This document shows positions 44,664-54,449 of a DNA stretch of 64,000 bases, piece after piece; within the stretch, counting starts at the first letter, position 1; every line of letters starts with the position of its first letter. Where the stretch lies: assembly GCF_014207565.1 (NCBI RefSeq), contig NZ_JACHGJ010000006.1, positions 1 to 64,000 on the forward strand. The letters run 5' to 3'. Source of the stretch: Spirochaeta isovalerica (GTDB taxonomy: Bacteria; Spirochaetota; Spirochaetia; DSM-2461). A program made the position numbers and the translations under genes. The notes beneath the pieces were generated by a model that saw only the letters and a program-made list of their open reading frames with translations, made no database searches and was not told where the DNA came from.

Positions 44664-46008
44664 ATATATCACGGCCTTTATTTCAGGTTTAGCTATAATG
44701 CTGATATTCAGCTGCTCCGCTCCGGTCGCTGAACAAAATAGCGGGAGTGTGCCGGCCGCACCGGAGGTCGTTGTCGATTTAACGGTTCCTCCTCCGGGAT
44801 CCAACGCCACACAGGATAAATGGGATACCTTCGATGAGGCTAAAAGACAGGACTCCTGGAATAAATACATTGAAGGGCTTTCTGCTTCCGAATCGGAAAC
44901 AGATGAACCGGCGGTTGAGGAGGAGGTTGTCAGAACACCGGGAAGCGGTGGAGGCGGCGGTGGCGGTGCCATGTCAGTTATTCCTGTTATAACGGGTGAA
45001 TTAACCAAATCCACATTGGAAGTTTATTATTACGGGTTGGGAGAATTGAGCGCCGGGCGGGAAATCCGCGTTAAACCACAGGTTACCGGAACAGTTGCCT
45101 CTCTATATGTTTCCATTGGAGATATAGTTGAAACAGGCGATCTGCTCTTTTCTCTCGATAACAATGATCTTGTAAAAAATATAGAGCGGACCAGTGAAAA
45201 ATGGGACAAGGACCTGGAACTGGCGGAAATTAAGCTCAATGATGCCCAGGATAATTTCGAAACGGCCAGCAGCCTTTTCTCGAAAGAGCTTATCTCCCAG
45301 GCGGAAGTGGATAATGCCCGGAAATCCTGGGAGGAGGCCAGACTGACCTATGAAAAGCTCCAGCTTTCCAAAACTTCCGAATTGGAAAATCTCCAGGAAA
45401 ATCTGAGAACCACTCTGGCCATAAGTCCCGGAAGAGGGGTCGTATCCTCTCTTTCCTTCGGAGCCGGTGATCAGGTAAACAATACGGATTTTGTTGAAAT
45501 AATCGATATTGAAACCATAATGGTGACTGTTCCGGTTCCGGAAAACATTATCACCAGGATAAAAACGGGACAGAAAGTCTATGCCAAGAAAGCCTCCTCT
45601 CCGGAATACGCTCTTGAAGGAGTCGTTTCTTCTTCGGCTCTGAAAGCGGACAGCAACCGGACATACGAAGTGACCGCGCTCTTTGAAAATTTAAATCAGA
45701 AATTACTTCCCGGGATGCTCATTGAAGCTCAGATCCAGCTGGTCAGGCTGAACAGTGATTTTGTCATTCCCAAAGAAAGTCTTATTTCAGAGGGCTCAGG
45801 ATACTTCATTTATCGAGTGAAAGAAGATAATACTGCTGAAAAAGTTCCGGTTCAGACCGGTTCATCCCGGGGCGGGCTCATTCAGATTAAAGGAGCCGTT
45901 TCCGAAGGGGATCAGCTGGTGCTCCAGGGGCAGAGTTATCTACAGAGCGGCATGGCTGTTAATGTCGTGGAAACAAAAGAGTACCTTCCCGAGCGGACGG
46001 AGTTCTGA
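44656..46008 (+). CDS. RND periplasmic adaptor lipoprotein (HlyD/MFP family)
   Basis: A 450-residue membrane fusion protein linking pump and channel. The lipobox is at FSC17; an unusually long linker follows (about 20-120), with acidic and Gly-rich parts including seven consecutive glycines. The adaptor proper begins near 115 with IRVKPQVTGTVASLYV (lipoyl half), then the coiled-coil hairpin (about 180-255), second lipoyl half and beta barrel. GAGGAGG precedes the ATG at 44656, 8 bp inside the pump gene. A strong terminator follows. Confidence 0.9.
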   Translation: MSKYITAFISGLAIMLIFSCSAPVAEQNSGSVPAAPEVVVDLTVPPPGSNATQDKWDTFDEAKRQDSWNKYIEGLSASESETDEPAVEEEVVRTPGSGGGGGGGAMSVIPVITGELTKSTLEVYYYGLGELSAGREIRVKPQVTGTVASLYVSIGDIVETGDLLFSLDNNDLVKNIERTSEKWDKDLELAEIKLNDAQDNFETASSLFSKELISQAEVDNARKSWEEARLTYEKLQLSKTSELENLQENLRTTLAISPGRGVVSSLSFGAGDQVNNTDFVEIIDIETIMVTVPVPENIITRIKTGQKVYAKKASSPEYALEGVVSSSALKADSNRTYEVTALFENLNQKLLPGMLIEAQIQLVRLNSDFVIPKESLISEGSGYFIYRVKEDNTAEKVPVQTGSSRGGLIQIKGAVSEGDQLVLQGQSYLQSGMAVNVVETKEYLPERTEF

Positions 46009-46014
46009 AGACAG

Positions 46015-46048
46015 AACAGGGCCAGTATTGAACTGACCCTGTTTTTTT
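46015..46048 (+). terminator. Rho-independent terminator of the RND operon
   Basis: AACAGGGCCAGT (46015-46026) pairs with ACTGACCCTGTT (46032-46043) with one mismatch and a 5-nt loop, followed by T residues. It lies 7 bp after the adaptor stop. Confidence 0.85.
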
Positions 46049-48063
46049 CAGTTCACGGGTTTCAAGTCGATTCGGCGGCCCGATCTGTAGCTGATAATTT
46101 TATCTTCCACACTTTCCGAACCGAAATACATATCGCTTGACGCAGGGATGAGCGCCCATGAGTCATCTTTGAAAATATGAATGCTGTAGAGTTTCTGCCC
46201 TGACGAGGCGCGGAACATGGATATGGAGTTGTCTTCGTTCAGGCTGTAGAGAACAGAACCGTTGAGATAGATTTTTTTGACAGGTTTATTGTTATCGTAT
46301 TTTGTTACATTTCTTCCCGTAATTTTATAGATGCCCGATGTTCCCAGTTTGGCATAAATGGTACGGCTGTCTGTCGGATCTATAAGAACCTGTGCTGTAA
46401 TATCCTCTCCCGTGTAGATGAGAATCGTTTCCGATTCGTTGAGATTGTCGTAATTATGACGCCTTAAGACAGTTTTGGTTTTTCCGTCCTCTTCCAGAAG
46501 TCCGAGAGAGAAAAACTGATTACTTTTTTCAACGGCGATGGAATCGAAGATCAGGAATCGGTTATCCTCTACAGTCAATGTCTCTTTGGTGCTGATGTCG
46601 ATTGTGATTGCCGGGCTCTTTCCCGCCGTCGAAGCCCTTCCGGCGAATAGGGTCCGGTGATCGACCATGGAAATATCCTGCAGACCGATAGCTGAATATG
46701 AGAAAAGCTGCTCCTGCTTCTCCCGACTGATAATTTTAATGGTTCCGTTTCTTTCGAGAGTGATGATATTCCCGTCAAGATAAGTGATATCCTGAATAGG
46801 AGATACAAAATCACTGTACTCGAAGAGAATCCGGTCTTCACTGTCCATGATGAGAAAGGACGGATTATTGTTGCCTTTATTCCAGAGAAGGGTGGAACCG
46901 TCTTCCAGGGCGAGAAACGCTGTCTGACCGCCCAGAGGATTGTCTTTTTTTTCGAAAACCGGCGAAGTATTGGTAACGAGGCTACCGCTGAAAAAAGGCG
47001 CTTCAATTGAAATCAAGCCGTCATCGGCTGCAAGGGTCAGCGTTTTCCCGCTAATAGATAAATCGGAAATTGTTTCGGTTATATCTTCGGAGAAGGGCAG
47101 AAGTTTGCCCGTTTCCCAGTCAGCTTTGTAAATAGCGCCGTTCTCATCTCCGGCCAGTGTCAGCGAATCCGTTTCCACCAGTGCCGTAATTTTGTAGGTG
47201 GAATTGAGAATTATAGGACTGGAGATCTCGGTAAATGAATCATTATCAGTGGACCATTTTTTAAGAATGAAGCTTCTGTTCGAGCGTTCAAGAGTCAGGG
47301 CGTGTCCGTTGTCTCTGTTCTGATAGAAGCTTCTCAATTCCTGAAAACTCTTTGAATCAACCGCCGTTCCTTTCAGTCTTTCGATCAGATAAATCTTATT
47401 GCCTTTTACGCCGGACATGAAGGCGTTGTTGGACTGGATGACATTGAGATCGGTCAAACCGTCAATGGTCGAAACGCCGAGCTTCTCTTCCGATGTTCTG
47501 AAATCGTAGAATTTGATTGCTCCCGAAGAACTGTATGTCATGAGGTTTCTTTCTGACGAGCCAAGGTAGCCGAAATCATAAATAGAGGGTAGGCGGTTCA
47601 TATAATTAAGCTGGACGCCGTTACGGGCGTTCAGAAAGGTCAGAGAGGGGGTAGCCACGTTACCATAGAAAATATACCTTCCTGTGGCGGAATATTCGAG
47701 AAAAAGAGGCTGTTCCTCGATAATTCTGGTCAGAATGTTCTTTTCCGTAACCCAGTTCCATACGGACAGATAGTATTTTTCCGTGTCATGGGACAACACG
47801 GCCACATTGTTATCCTCCGGACTGATCAGGAGTTTATCGATCGTGTTGCTCGTAATCTGAAAATGGTTGCGAAGAGACTCGTCGGAAGCGTCCCATACTG
47901 AAATGGCTCCCCGCTGTTCGGCAGTGAAAATCAGATTCCTTTTTTCGTCGTAGCGTATGTCGACTATAGGGCTGAAGTGACCTCTGTTGATAACAAATTT
48001 CGTCGCTCCGGCAACATTGAAAACCAATAAGCTGAATATTAAAACAGTCAGAATTCTTTTCAT
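46048..48063 (-). CDS. Exported WD40/beta-propeller-like protein
   Basis: A 671-residue protein with a signal peptide (about residues 1-19) and repeated beta-propeller blades. WD-like ends such as ISVWDAS (about 48) and ADDGLISIEAP occur, with blade-like segments all along, so probably two propellers. It starts directly at the rseP stop and may be the last gene of the rpsB operon. Periplasmic location is inferred; it could serve as a scaffold. No enzyme motif is visible. Confidence 0.7.
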   Translation of the reverse strand: MKRILTVLIFSLLVFNVAGATKFVINRGHFSPIVDIRYDEKRNLIFTAEQRGAISVWDASDESLRNHFQITSNTIDKLLISPEDNNVAVLSHDTEKYYLSVWNWVTEKNILTRIIEEQPLFLEYSATGRYIFYGNVATPSLTFLNARNGVQLNYMNRLPSIYDFGYLGSSERNLMTYSSSGAIKFYDFRTSEEKLGVSTIDGLTDLNVIQSNNAFMSGVKGNKIYLIERLKGTAVDSKSFQELRSFYQNRDNGHALTLERSNRSFILKKWSTDNDSFTEISSPIILNSTYKITALVETDSLTLAGDENGAIYKADWETGKLLPFSEDITETISDLSISGKTLTLAADDGLISIEAPFFSGSLVTNTSPVFEKKDNPLGGQTAFLALEDGSTLLWNKGNNNPSFLIMDSEDRILFEYSDFVSPIQDITYLDGNIITLERNGTIKIISREKQEQLFSYSAIGLQDISMVDHRTLFAGRASTAGKSPAITIDISTKETLTVEDNRFLIFDSIAVEKSNQFFSLGLLEEDGKTKTVLRRHNYDNLNESETILIYTGEDITAQVLIDPTDSRTIYAKLGTSGIYKITGRNVTKYDNNKPVKKIYLNGSVLYSLNEDNSISMFRASSGQKLYSIHIFKDDSWALIPASSDMYFGSESVEDKIISYRSGRRIDLKPVN

Positions 48064-49419
48064 TTATTTCCCCGCCAAAAATAAGATATCGCTGGTTGTC
48101 GTGAGAAGAACCAGAAGAAGAATAAGAAAGGTCCCGATCATCTGATATCTGTAAACAGAATTGGGTGATAAGGGAGACTTTCTGATAATTTCATATATAA
48201 ACAAAACAATCTGTCCGCCGTCAAGAGCCGGTATGGGGAGCAGATTCATAAAAAAGAGAGCAATGGAGATAAAGCTGACGAACTGGAAGAAGGAGAGAAA
48301 TCCCTGACCGAGACCCTGAGTGAAGCCGTTGGCTGCCACTTCTCCGGCGAAATAGGTCATCCTGATCGGTCCGGAAACCGCCTTGTTGAGATTCAGACCG
48401 CTGAAAAGGAGCTTCAGTCCCTTTGCGCTCAGAACCAGAGTGTCAACAGCTTCGCTGTATCCTCTTCCTATAGCCTGAAAAATATTGTAACGGGGAGTTC
48501 TGAATATTTGATATTTGTAGGTTATGCCCAAACGAAAATCATCGAGGCTGAAGTCGGTCTCTATTTCACAGGTATTGATTGAACCTCTTCTTTCATAAGA
48601 GATGTTCAGCTTCCCCGGTTCGGACGCCATTATCCGGGATATATCCAGTGAATTGTTTACAGGATTTCCGTTTATGCTCTTTATAATATCTCCCGCTTCA
48701 AGCCCGGCTTGAGCCGCCTTTGAACCTTCTTCTACTTCACCGATTACAGGATCAATCCACGGATAAATACCGGCAACCCCGGCTCCCGAGTCTTTATTCA
48801 GTTCCGGTGTCAGTATGAGTCTAATCTGTCGTCCTTCTCTGAGAACAAGGAGCTCCAGTTTGTTTCTGGCCGATGTCGCGAGCTTTTCAGCTATATTGTT
48901 GTAATTCTCTGTTTCAACCCCATTGATCGCGATTATTCTGTCTCCCGTTTCCAGCCCGGCTTTGTTTGCCGGCCAGACTTTCCCCGTATTGTCATAGGAG
49001 GATGCCAGAATGATTTTATTCTGGAAGGTTGACTCTTCATAGCCGATCAGGAAGATGACCGAGAGAACCAGTCCGGCAAAAATAAAATTGGCCAGCGGTC
49101 CGGCTAATGCCACGGCGATTCTTTTAAGAGGCGAGGCTGAGTAGAAAGCTCCTTCCTCTACCGGAATGGATTTCTCTTTCGCTTCAATCGCTTCGATCAG
49201 AGCATGTTCGCCCTTCATCTTGCAATAGCCCCCGAGAGGGAGCGGTGCGAGCCGGTATTCTGTTTTGCCTATCTTCTTCTTCAAAATGGCTTTTCCCCAT
49301 CCCAGGGAAAAAGCTTCTACTTCGATTCCGCTCAAACGCGCAGCGGCAAAATGTCCCAGTTCGTGAACGAGGACAACGACCGATAGAGCCAGAAGTCCCA
49401 GTAATATAGTAAAAAACAT
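48064..49419 (-). CDS. rseP: Site-2 membrane metalloprotease RseP
   Basis: A 451-residue intramembrane zinc protease (M50). The zinc motif HELGH is at residues 19-23 and the third ligand is in NLLPIPALDGG near residue 388. Two tandem PDZ domains lie between (about 125-205 and 210-285: GLETGDRIIAINGV and GLEAGDIIKSINGN). It would cut anti-sigma factors or signal-peptide remnants. GAGGAT precedes the ATG; 2 bp from the dxr stop. Confidence 0.93.
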   Translation of the reverse strand: MFFTILLGLLALSVVVLVHELGHFAAARLSGIEVEAFSLGWGKAILKKKIGKTEYRLAPLPLGGYCKMKGEHALIEAIEAKEKSIPVEEGAFYSASPLKRIAVALAGPLANFIFAGLVLSVIFLIGYEESTFQNKIILASSYDNTGKVWPANKAGLETGDRIIAINGVETENYNNIAEKLATSARNKLELLVLREGRQIRLILTPELNKDSGAGVAGIYPWIDPVIGEVEEGSKAAQAGLEAGDIIKSINGNPVNNSLDISRIMASEPGKLNISYERRGSINTCEIETDFSLDDFRLGITYKYQIFRTPRYNIFQAIGRGYSEAVDTLVLSAKGLKLLFSGLNLNKAVSGPIRMTYFAGEVAANGFTQGLGQGFLSFFQFVSFISIALFFMNLLPIPALDGGQIVLFIYEIIRKSPLSPNSVYRYQMIGTFLILLLVLLTTTSDILFLAGK

Positions 49420-49420
49420 C

Positions 49421-50548
49421 TTACATCCTCTTTTTAATAAGCTCTACCGCTTCTTGCCGGCACAGGGTATCAACGGCGAGAACTTCGTCAAAGCTCTGCG
49501 GTTCAGCTGTCCAATCGCCGCTCAACAGTTGTTCCGTTATTTCTGGTATCTCGGTAAATCCGATTTTTTCATCGACCAGAGCCTGTACGGCAACTTCGTT
49601 TACCGCATTGTAGACAATAGGATAAGCCCCTGCGCTTTCCGCCGCCCGGTAGGCCAGAGGCAGCATGGGAAAATTATCCATATCCGGCTCGAAAAAGGTC
49701 ATTTCCCGGCCGGCCAGATCGAGAAAACTGCTCGGCACCGGTTTCAAATCCGGATAGTATAGGGCATTCTGAATAGGCAGACGCATATCGGGATGGCTGA
49801 TATGGGCATACATGGCCAGATCGTTTGTCCTGATGAGAGAATGAACCATACTCTGGGGATGAACAAGAACTTTGATTTTATCGAGCGGGATGTTGAACAA
49901 TCTCCAGCACTCAATGACTTCAAGCCCTTTATTGGCCATGGATGCCGAATCGATACTGATTTTATATCCCATATCCCATGTGGGGTGCTTCATGGCCTGC
50001 TCAGCCGTTACGTTTTTTAACTGTTCAGACGTGTATCCGCGAAAAGGTCCTCCCGATGCCGTAATGATATACTCGTATATATCATCGGGATTTTTCCCCT
50101 CCATAAGGTGAAAAATCGCGCTGTGTTCAGAATCGACAGGAAGAATCCTTCTGCCTTTTTTTTCCGCCAGGCTGTTTATCAGTCTGCCGGCCATAACCAT
50201 GGTCTCCTTGTTGGCCAGAGCCAGATCCATTCCGCTTTCCAGTGCAGTCACAGAAGGGGCCAGTCCGACAGCTCCGGATATGCCGTTTACAACAATATCG
50301 GCATCTGTTTCTTTTATAAGATCCAGTAAGCCTTCGGGCCCATGGTATGTGATGCGGCTGTCTGAAGTCTCTTTTCCGGTCAGAGCCAGAGAGGAAACGG
50401 AGAACTCCGCTGCCTGAGCCAGCAGTTCTGTCTCTCTGCTGTTGGCGCTGAGTCCCGTTAGTTGAAAATCATCTCTGTTGCTGCGGATAATGTCCAATGC
50501 CGAAGTTCCGATGGAACCGGTACTTCCCAGGACTATAACCTTTTTCAA
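49421..50548 (-). CDS. dxr: 1-deoxy-D-xylulose 5-phosphate reductoisomerase
   Basis: A 375-residue enzyme of the MEP isoprenoid pathway (second step), NADPH-dependent. The nucleotide loop GSTGSIGTSALDI is at residues 7-19, the metal motif VDSEHSAIF near 138, ASGGPFRG near 165 and DSASMANKGLEVIE near 200. The TTG at 50548 with CAGGAG upstream starts it. It sits between cdsA and rseP. Confidence 0.96.
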   Translation of the reverse strand: MKKVIVLGSTGSIGTSALDIIRSNRDDFQLTGLSANSRETELLAQAAEFSVSSLALTGKETSDSRITYHGPEGLLDLIKETDADIVVNGISGAVGLAPSVTALESGMDLALANKETMVMAGRLINSLAEKKGRRILPVDSEHSAIFHLMEGKNPDDIYEYIITASGGPFRGYTSEQLKNVTAEQAMKHPTWDMGYKISIDSASMANKGLEVIECWRLFNIPLDKIKVLVHPQSMVHSLIRTNDLAMYAHISHPDMRLPIQNALYYPDLKPVPSSFLDLAGREMTFFEPDMDNFPMLPLAYRAAESAGAYPIVYNAVNEVAVQALVDEKIGFTEIPEITEQLLSGDWTAEPQSFDEVLAVDTLCRQEAVELIKKRM

Positions 50549-50573
50549 ATAAAACTCCTGATTGGCTTTTATT

Positions 50574-51422
50574 CTATAAACCGGCAGTGGCCAGAAGAAT
50601 TACATAATAAAAACCCGGAGCGGCAAAAATCAGTGAATCTATTGAATCGAGCATACCGCCCCGTCCGGGAATAATGCTTCCCGAATCCTTGACTCCCGAA
50701 GATCTCTTCATGGCCGATTCGACAAGATCTCCGATTATGGATGTCACTCCCGCGACGATGCCCAGTCCGATGAGAAGGGGGATCGATCCGGTTATGATAT
50801 CGGGAAAAATAAACCGGCTTGAAACAGCTACGATTACGGAAGCCAGAACACCGCCGAGAAATCCGACCAGGCTCTTATTGGGGCTGACAGCGACGAATCC
50901 CCGTGATTTTTTTCCCCAGAGCATACCGAATAGCCAGGCGTTGGAGTCATTCAGATAAACAATACACATGAATATGAGAAGAATAACGGAGCTGTAGGGT
51001 AAAGAGGTAATGCGGGTTATGTAACTGAGGAAGACACCGGGATATATGAGAGTCATAATGGATGCGGACATGACGGGAAGATTTTTCTCGAAACTGTCCC
51101 CGGAAGGCTTAAGGCTGATGACGAAAATAAGAATCACAAGCAGGGTGATGAAAAACAGAAGGCTGCCGGGATTTATCATGCCTATGACCTGCATCCAGGT
51201 AATGATCGGGATCAGTGCACCGCTTACAGTGAGGAATGTCTTATTGACTTTTATATCCATGGCGTGAAACATTCCAGCCATTTCCCTGGATCCGAGTGCG
51301 CCCAGTATAATGACCAGAAGATTTATCGGGAGAAAATTCAAAACGTTTCCGAAAAGAATCAGGGCTGATAAACCCGGTATGGCTATGACAAACAACAGTA
51401 TGCGTTTTGTCAGATTTTTCAC
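50574..51422 (-). CDS. cdsA: Phosphatidate cytidylyltransferase
   Basis: A 282-residue membrane enzyme that makes CDP-diacylglycerol from CTP and phosphatidate. Seven to eight hydrophobic segments fill most of the chain, and the C-terminal CdsA signature SAMKRSSGVKDSGSIIPGRG (about 231-250), followed by LDSIDS, is complete. The GTG at 51422 overlaps the uppS stop (GTGA). Confidence 0.95.
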   Translation of the reverse strand: MKNLTKRILLFVIAIPGLSALILFGNVLNFLPINLLVIILGALGSREMAGMFHAMDIKVNKTFLTVSGALIPIITWMQVIGMINPGSLLFFITLLVILIFVISLKPSGDSFEKNLPVMSASIMTLIYPGVFLSYITRITSLPYSSVILLIFMCIVYLNDSNAWLFGMLWGKKSRGFVAVSPNKSLVGFLGGVLASVIVAVSSRFIFPDIITGSIPLLIGLGIVAGVTSIIGDLVESAMKRSSGVKDSGSIIPGRGGMLDSIDSLIFAAPGFYYVILLATAGL

Positions 51423-52141
51423 TTTTTAACTCCTCCGAAACGTCGGTCTCTATTCTGATAGGCGATAATGGCATCGTACAGATCGTCAGGATACCAGTCC
51501 GGCCAGAGCTTTTCGGAGAAATAGTATTCCGCATAAGCACTCTGCCAGAGGAGGAAATTACTAAGGCGTTTTTCTCCGGCGGATCTTACGACCAGATCAA
51601 GCGGAGGAACGACCGGAGAATCGAGAAAACCGTAAAGGGTTTCTTCAGTCAACTCGCCCGTGTCGCCGGAACGCCGCCAGCGGTTAACGGCTCTCAGGAT
51701 TTCATCCTTTCCCCCGTAATTGATAAGAAGATTCATTGTAAGGCCTTGAAAATCCTTTGTGTCATTGACGATGGATGTAATCTCTTTCTGTATATCCGCC
51801 GGTAATCCGCTGAGATCGCCGCTGTGGACGACTTTGATTTTATTATCTTTGTAGAATTGAAATTCGCTTTTCAGGTATGTTTTTATCAGCACCATCAGGA
51901 AAGATATTTCATCCTCCGCCCGCTTCCAGTTTTCCGTGGAAAAGACATAGAGAGAAATATACTTCAGTCCCAGATCCGCAGCGGCTTTGACTATTCTCTT
52001 AGCCGACTCGAGTCCTTCACGGTGCCCTTTAGAACGAATAAGGCCGCGGTTCTTCGCCCAGCGGCCGTTTCCATCCATAATGATGCCGACGTGAGCCGGC
52101 AGATTATTCGGATCAATTAATGCTGCTTTATCTTCAGACAT
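51419..52141 (-). CDS. uppS: Isoprenyl transferase (undecaprenyl diphosphate synthase)
   Basis: A 240-residue cis-prenyltransferase that makes the lipid carrier for wall synthesis. HVGIIMDGNGRWAKNRG carries the catalytic Asp near residue 22; the C-terminal VRSAGEKRLSNFLLWQ is the RTSGExRxSNF-type motif, with Ala for Thr. It starts one base before the frr stop (TAATG), so is coupled to frr. Confidence 0.95.
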   Translation of the reverse strand: MSEDKAALIDPNNLPAHVGIIMDGNGRWAKNRGLIRSKGHREGLESAKRIVKAAADLGLKYISLYVFSTENWKRAEDEISFLMVLIKTYLKSEFQFYKDNKIKVVHSGDLSGLPADIQKEITSIVNDTKDFQGLTMNLLINYGGKDEILRAVNRWRRSGDTGELTEETLYGFLDSPVVPPLDLVVRSAGEKRLSNFLLWQSAYAEYYFSEKLWPDWYPDDLYDAIIAYQNRDRRFGGVKK

Positions 52142-52683
52142 TAAATCTCCATTATCTCCTTTTCCTTGGCGGAAAGGATATCATTTATCTTTTTTATATA
52201 GTCGTCGGTGAGCTTCTGGATCTCTTCAGTACCCTTTTTCTGCTCATCTTCGGGAAAATCACCTTTCTTGATAGCATCATTGGCATCTCTTCTCAGGTTC
52301 CTGATGGAAACCCTGGAAGTTTCTGCTATATTTTTGGCCTGCTTCACAAGATCTTTTCTTCTTTCCTCTGTCAGCGGCGGAATGGCGATTCGGATTACTT
52401 TTCCGTCGTTGCTCGGATTGAGTCCGAGATCGGAAGAAAGAATAGCTTTTTCGATATCACCGAGAGAGTTTTTGTCAAAAGGCTGAACAACGATCAGTCT
52501 GGCTTCGGGAATGGATATATTAGCTACCTGATTAAGAGGAGTGGGATTCCCGTAATATTGAACCATTACTCTGTCGAATAGAGATGCGGAGGCCCGTCCC
52601 GTTCTTATCGTGTTGAACTCATCTCCAAGAGCTTTAACGGTTTTTTCCATTTTGTCCTGAGTGTTTGTCTTTACTGTGTTCAT
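52141..52683 (-). CDS. frr: Ribosome recycling factor
   Basis: A 180-residue protein that splits ribosomes after termination. The family core is clear: [11 protein letters not shown] near 26, [14 protein letters not shown] near 48, [18 protein letters not shown] near 113. Length is normal. AGGGGAG precedes the ATG. It directly follows tsf, without pyrH in between. Confidence 0.97.
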   Translation of the reverse strand: MNTVKTNTQDKMEKTVKALGDEFNTIRTGRASASLFDRVMVQYYGNPTPLNQVANISIPEARLIVVQPFDKNSLGDIEKAILSSDLGLNPSNDGKVIRIAIPPLTEERRKDLVKQAKNIAETSRVSIRNLRRDANDAIKKGDFPEDEQKKGTEEIQKLTDDYIKKINDILSAKEKEIMEI

Positions 52684-52709
52684 AATGTCTCCCCTTTTCT
52701 GCTGTCAAA

Positions 52710-52740
52710 GGGGCTCTGCAGTATTATTCTGCAAAACCCC
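52710..52740 (-). promoter_or_regulatory. Long hairpin between tsf and frr
   Basis: On the minus strand GGGGTTTTGCAG pairs with CTGCAGAGCCCC, counting two G-U pairs, around a 7-nt loop; only three T follow. It could be a weak terminator, or an RNA-processing or stability element setting frr expression below tsf. Confidence 0.5.
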
Positions 52741-52783
52741 TCAATTGATGTCTGACAATCCGGAGCCGGAGCCCCGGAAAATC

Positions 52784-53626
52784 TTAAATCTCTTCACCAA
52801 CCTGGAAGTAGATATAATCAGTCAGTTCCACAGAACCGCCAACGGCTTTACCAGCCTGGTCTGCAGCCTGTTTTACCGTAATTTTATCATCTTTTACAAA
52901 CTTCTGGTCAACAAAACAAATCTGAGCGATGTGTTTGCTCATTTTACCTTTAACGATGCCGGCGGCAACGTTTTCGGGTTTTCCGAGAGCCAGAGTCTGA
53001 GCTGTGAAAATCTCTTCCTGATCCGCGATGTATTTGGCATCAACGGAATCTTTGTTGAGAAAAGTGGGGTTGAACGCGGCGGCGTGAAGCGCGGCATCGA
53101 AAGCGAAAGCCTTGACTTCCTCTTTGGCGGCTGTCGCGGCGCTGTCGCATTTTACTTTGATGAGAACTCCGATTTTTCCACCGGCGTGGATGTAATCCAC
53201 TACAGCTTCGTCATCGGCAATATCCATAACAGAGAATCTCTTCACGGACATGTTCTCATTGAGAACGGCGATGGCTTCTTTTACCATAGCGTTCAGTTCG
53301 TCAGTTACTTCTGTAAGACCTTTCTCTATGACTGTTTCAACGAGTTTCGCTCCGGTCGCCTGGAATGTCTCGTTGGAAGCAACGAAGTCAGTTTCACATG
53401 TGAGTTCGAGAATAACCGCTTTGTTGTCGGTAATTCTGGTAAAAACGTTACCTTCCGTCGTAGCCCGGCCGCTTTTCTTGTCCGCTTTGGCAAGACCGGC
53501 TTTCTTGAGCACTTTTTCCGCTTCAGCGAAGTCTCCGTTCGCTTCAACAAGGGCGTTTTTACAGTCGAGCATACCGGCGCCGGTTTTGTCTCTCAGTTTT
53601 TTTACGTCTGCTGGTGATACGGCCAT
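52784..53626 (-). CDS. tsf: Translation elongation factor Ts
   Basis: A 280-residue nucleotide exchange factor for EF-Tu. It opens with VSPADVKKLRDKTGAGMLDC, the standard UBA-like N-terminus, then the TDFVAS motif near residue 80. A dimerisation insert and the C-terminal helices follow. AAGGAG precedes the ATG; 3 bp after rpsB. Confidence 0.97.
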   Translation of the reverse strand: MAVSPADVKKLRDKTGAGMLDCKNALVEANGDFAEAEKVLKKAGLAKADKKSGRATTEGNVFTRITDNKAVILELTCETDFVASNETFQATGAKLVETVIEKGLTEVTDELNAMVKEAIAVLNENMSVKRFSVMDIADDEAVVDYIHAGGKIGVLIKVKCDSAATAAKEEVKAFAFDAALHAAAFNPTFLNKDSVDAKYIADQEEIFTAQTLALGKPENVAAGIVKGKMSKHIAQICFVDQKFVKDDKITVKQAADQAGKAVGGSVELTDYIYFQVGEEI

Positions 53627-53629
53627 TAA

Positions 53630-54445
53630 TTACTCCTTGTCCTCTGTGCTGTAAACGACATCTTCATCTTCCGCAGGAGCTTCAGCTTCTTCGGTCGCTG
53701 CGGATTCTTCGGTAGTCTCTTCTTCATCATCATCCTGAAGAGTTTCGATTACTTTGAGTCCTGTTTCGTTGTCAGCTTCGATTACCGCATTGGCGATTAC
53801 CTGTGTGAAAAGGCTGATCGCTCTGATCGCGTCATCGTTACCGGGGATAGGGAAGTCAATTCCTTCGGGGTTACAGTTTGTATCTACAACCGCAACTATG
53901 GGAATGCCCATTCTCTGAGCTTCAGCTACAGCAATGGATTCCTTTTTGGTATCGATGATGAAGACGATTCCGGGGAGGTCTTTCATTTCCTTGATACCGC
54001 CGAGGTTCTTTTCCAGTTTTCCTCTTTCTTTCATGAGTCTGGAAACTTCTTTTTTGGTAAGCTGCTCAAAAGTTCCGTCTACTTCCATTTTCTCAATTTT
54101 CTTGAGTCTGAGGAGAGATTTCTTAATAGTGGAAAAGTTTGTGAGCATACCGCCGAGCCATCTGTTGTTGATGAAATGCATTCCGCATCTTTCGGCTTCT
54201 TTCGCAACGGCTACCTGTGCCTGCTTTTTTGTTCCCACGAAGAGAACAGACTGACCTTTGAGAACAGTCGCTCTTACAGCGTCATACGCGTCTTTGATGG
54301 AAACAATTGTTTTCTGGAGATCGATAATATGGATACCGTTTCTCTGTGCGAAGATAAATTTCTTCATTCTGGGGTCCCAGCGTTTTGTCTGGTGACCGAA
54401 GTGTACACCTGATTCAAGCAGGTTCTTCATTGTTACTACAGCCAT
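53630..54445 (-). CDS. rpsB: 30S ribosomal protein S2 with acidic tail
   Basis: A 271-residue S2. The core is standard: [20 protein letters not shown] near residue 8, [28 protein letters not shown] and [21 protein letters not shown]-terminal tail of about 40 residues rich in Glu, Ala and Asp follows (from about 232). AGGAGG precedes the ATG, with a hairpin just upstream. Confidence 0.97.
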   Translation of the reverse strand: MAVVTMKNLLESGVHFGHQTKRWDPRMKKFIFAQRNGIHIIDLQKTIVSIKDAYDAVRATVLKGQSVLFVGTKKQAQVAVAKEAERCGMHFINNRWLGGMLTNFSTIKKSLLRLKKIEKMEVDGTFEQLTKKEVSRLMKERGKLEKNLGGIKEMKDLPGIVFIIDTKKESIAVAEAQRMGIPIVAVVDTNCNPEGIDFPIPGNDDAIRAISLFTQVIANAVIEADNETGLKVIETLQDDDEEETTEESAATEEAEAPAEDEDVVYSTEDKE

Positions 54446-54449
54446 GTAG

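Noticed and set aside
52661-53617. 318-codon open frame on the plus strand
   Set aside because: It lies wholly opposite tsf and the frr gap, and its translation has no family resemblance. A well-supported gene with a ribosome site is on the other strand.
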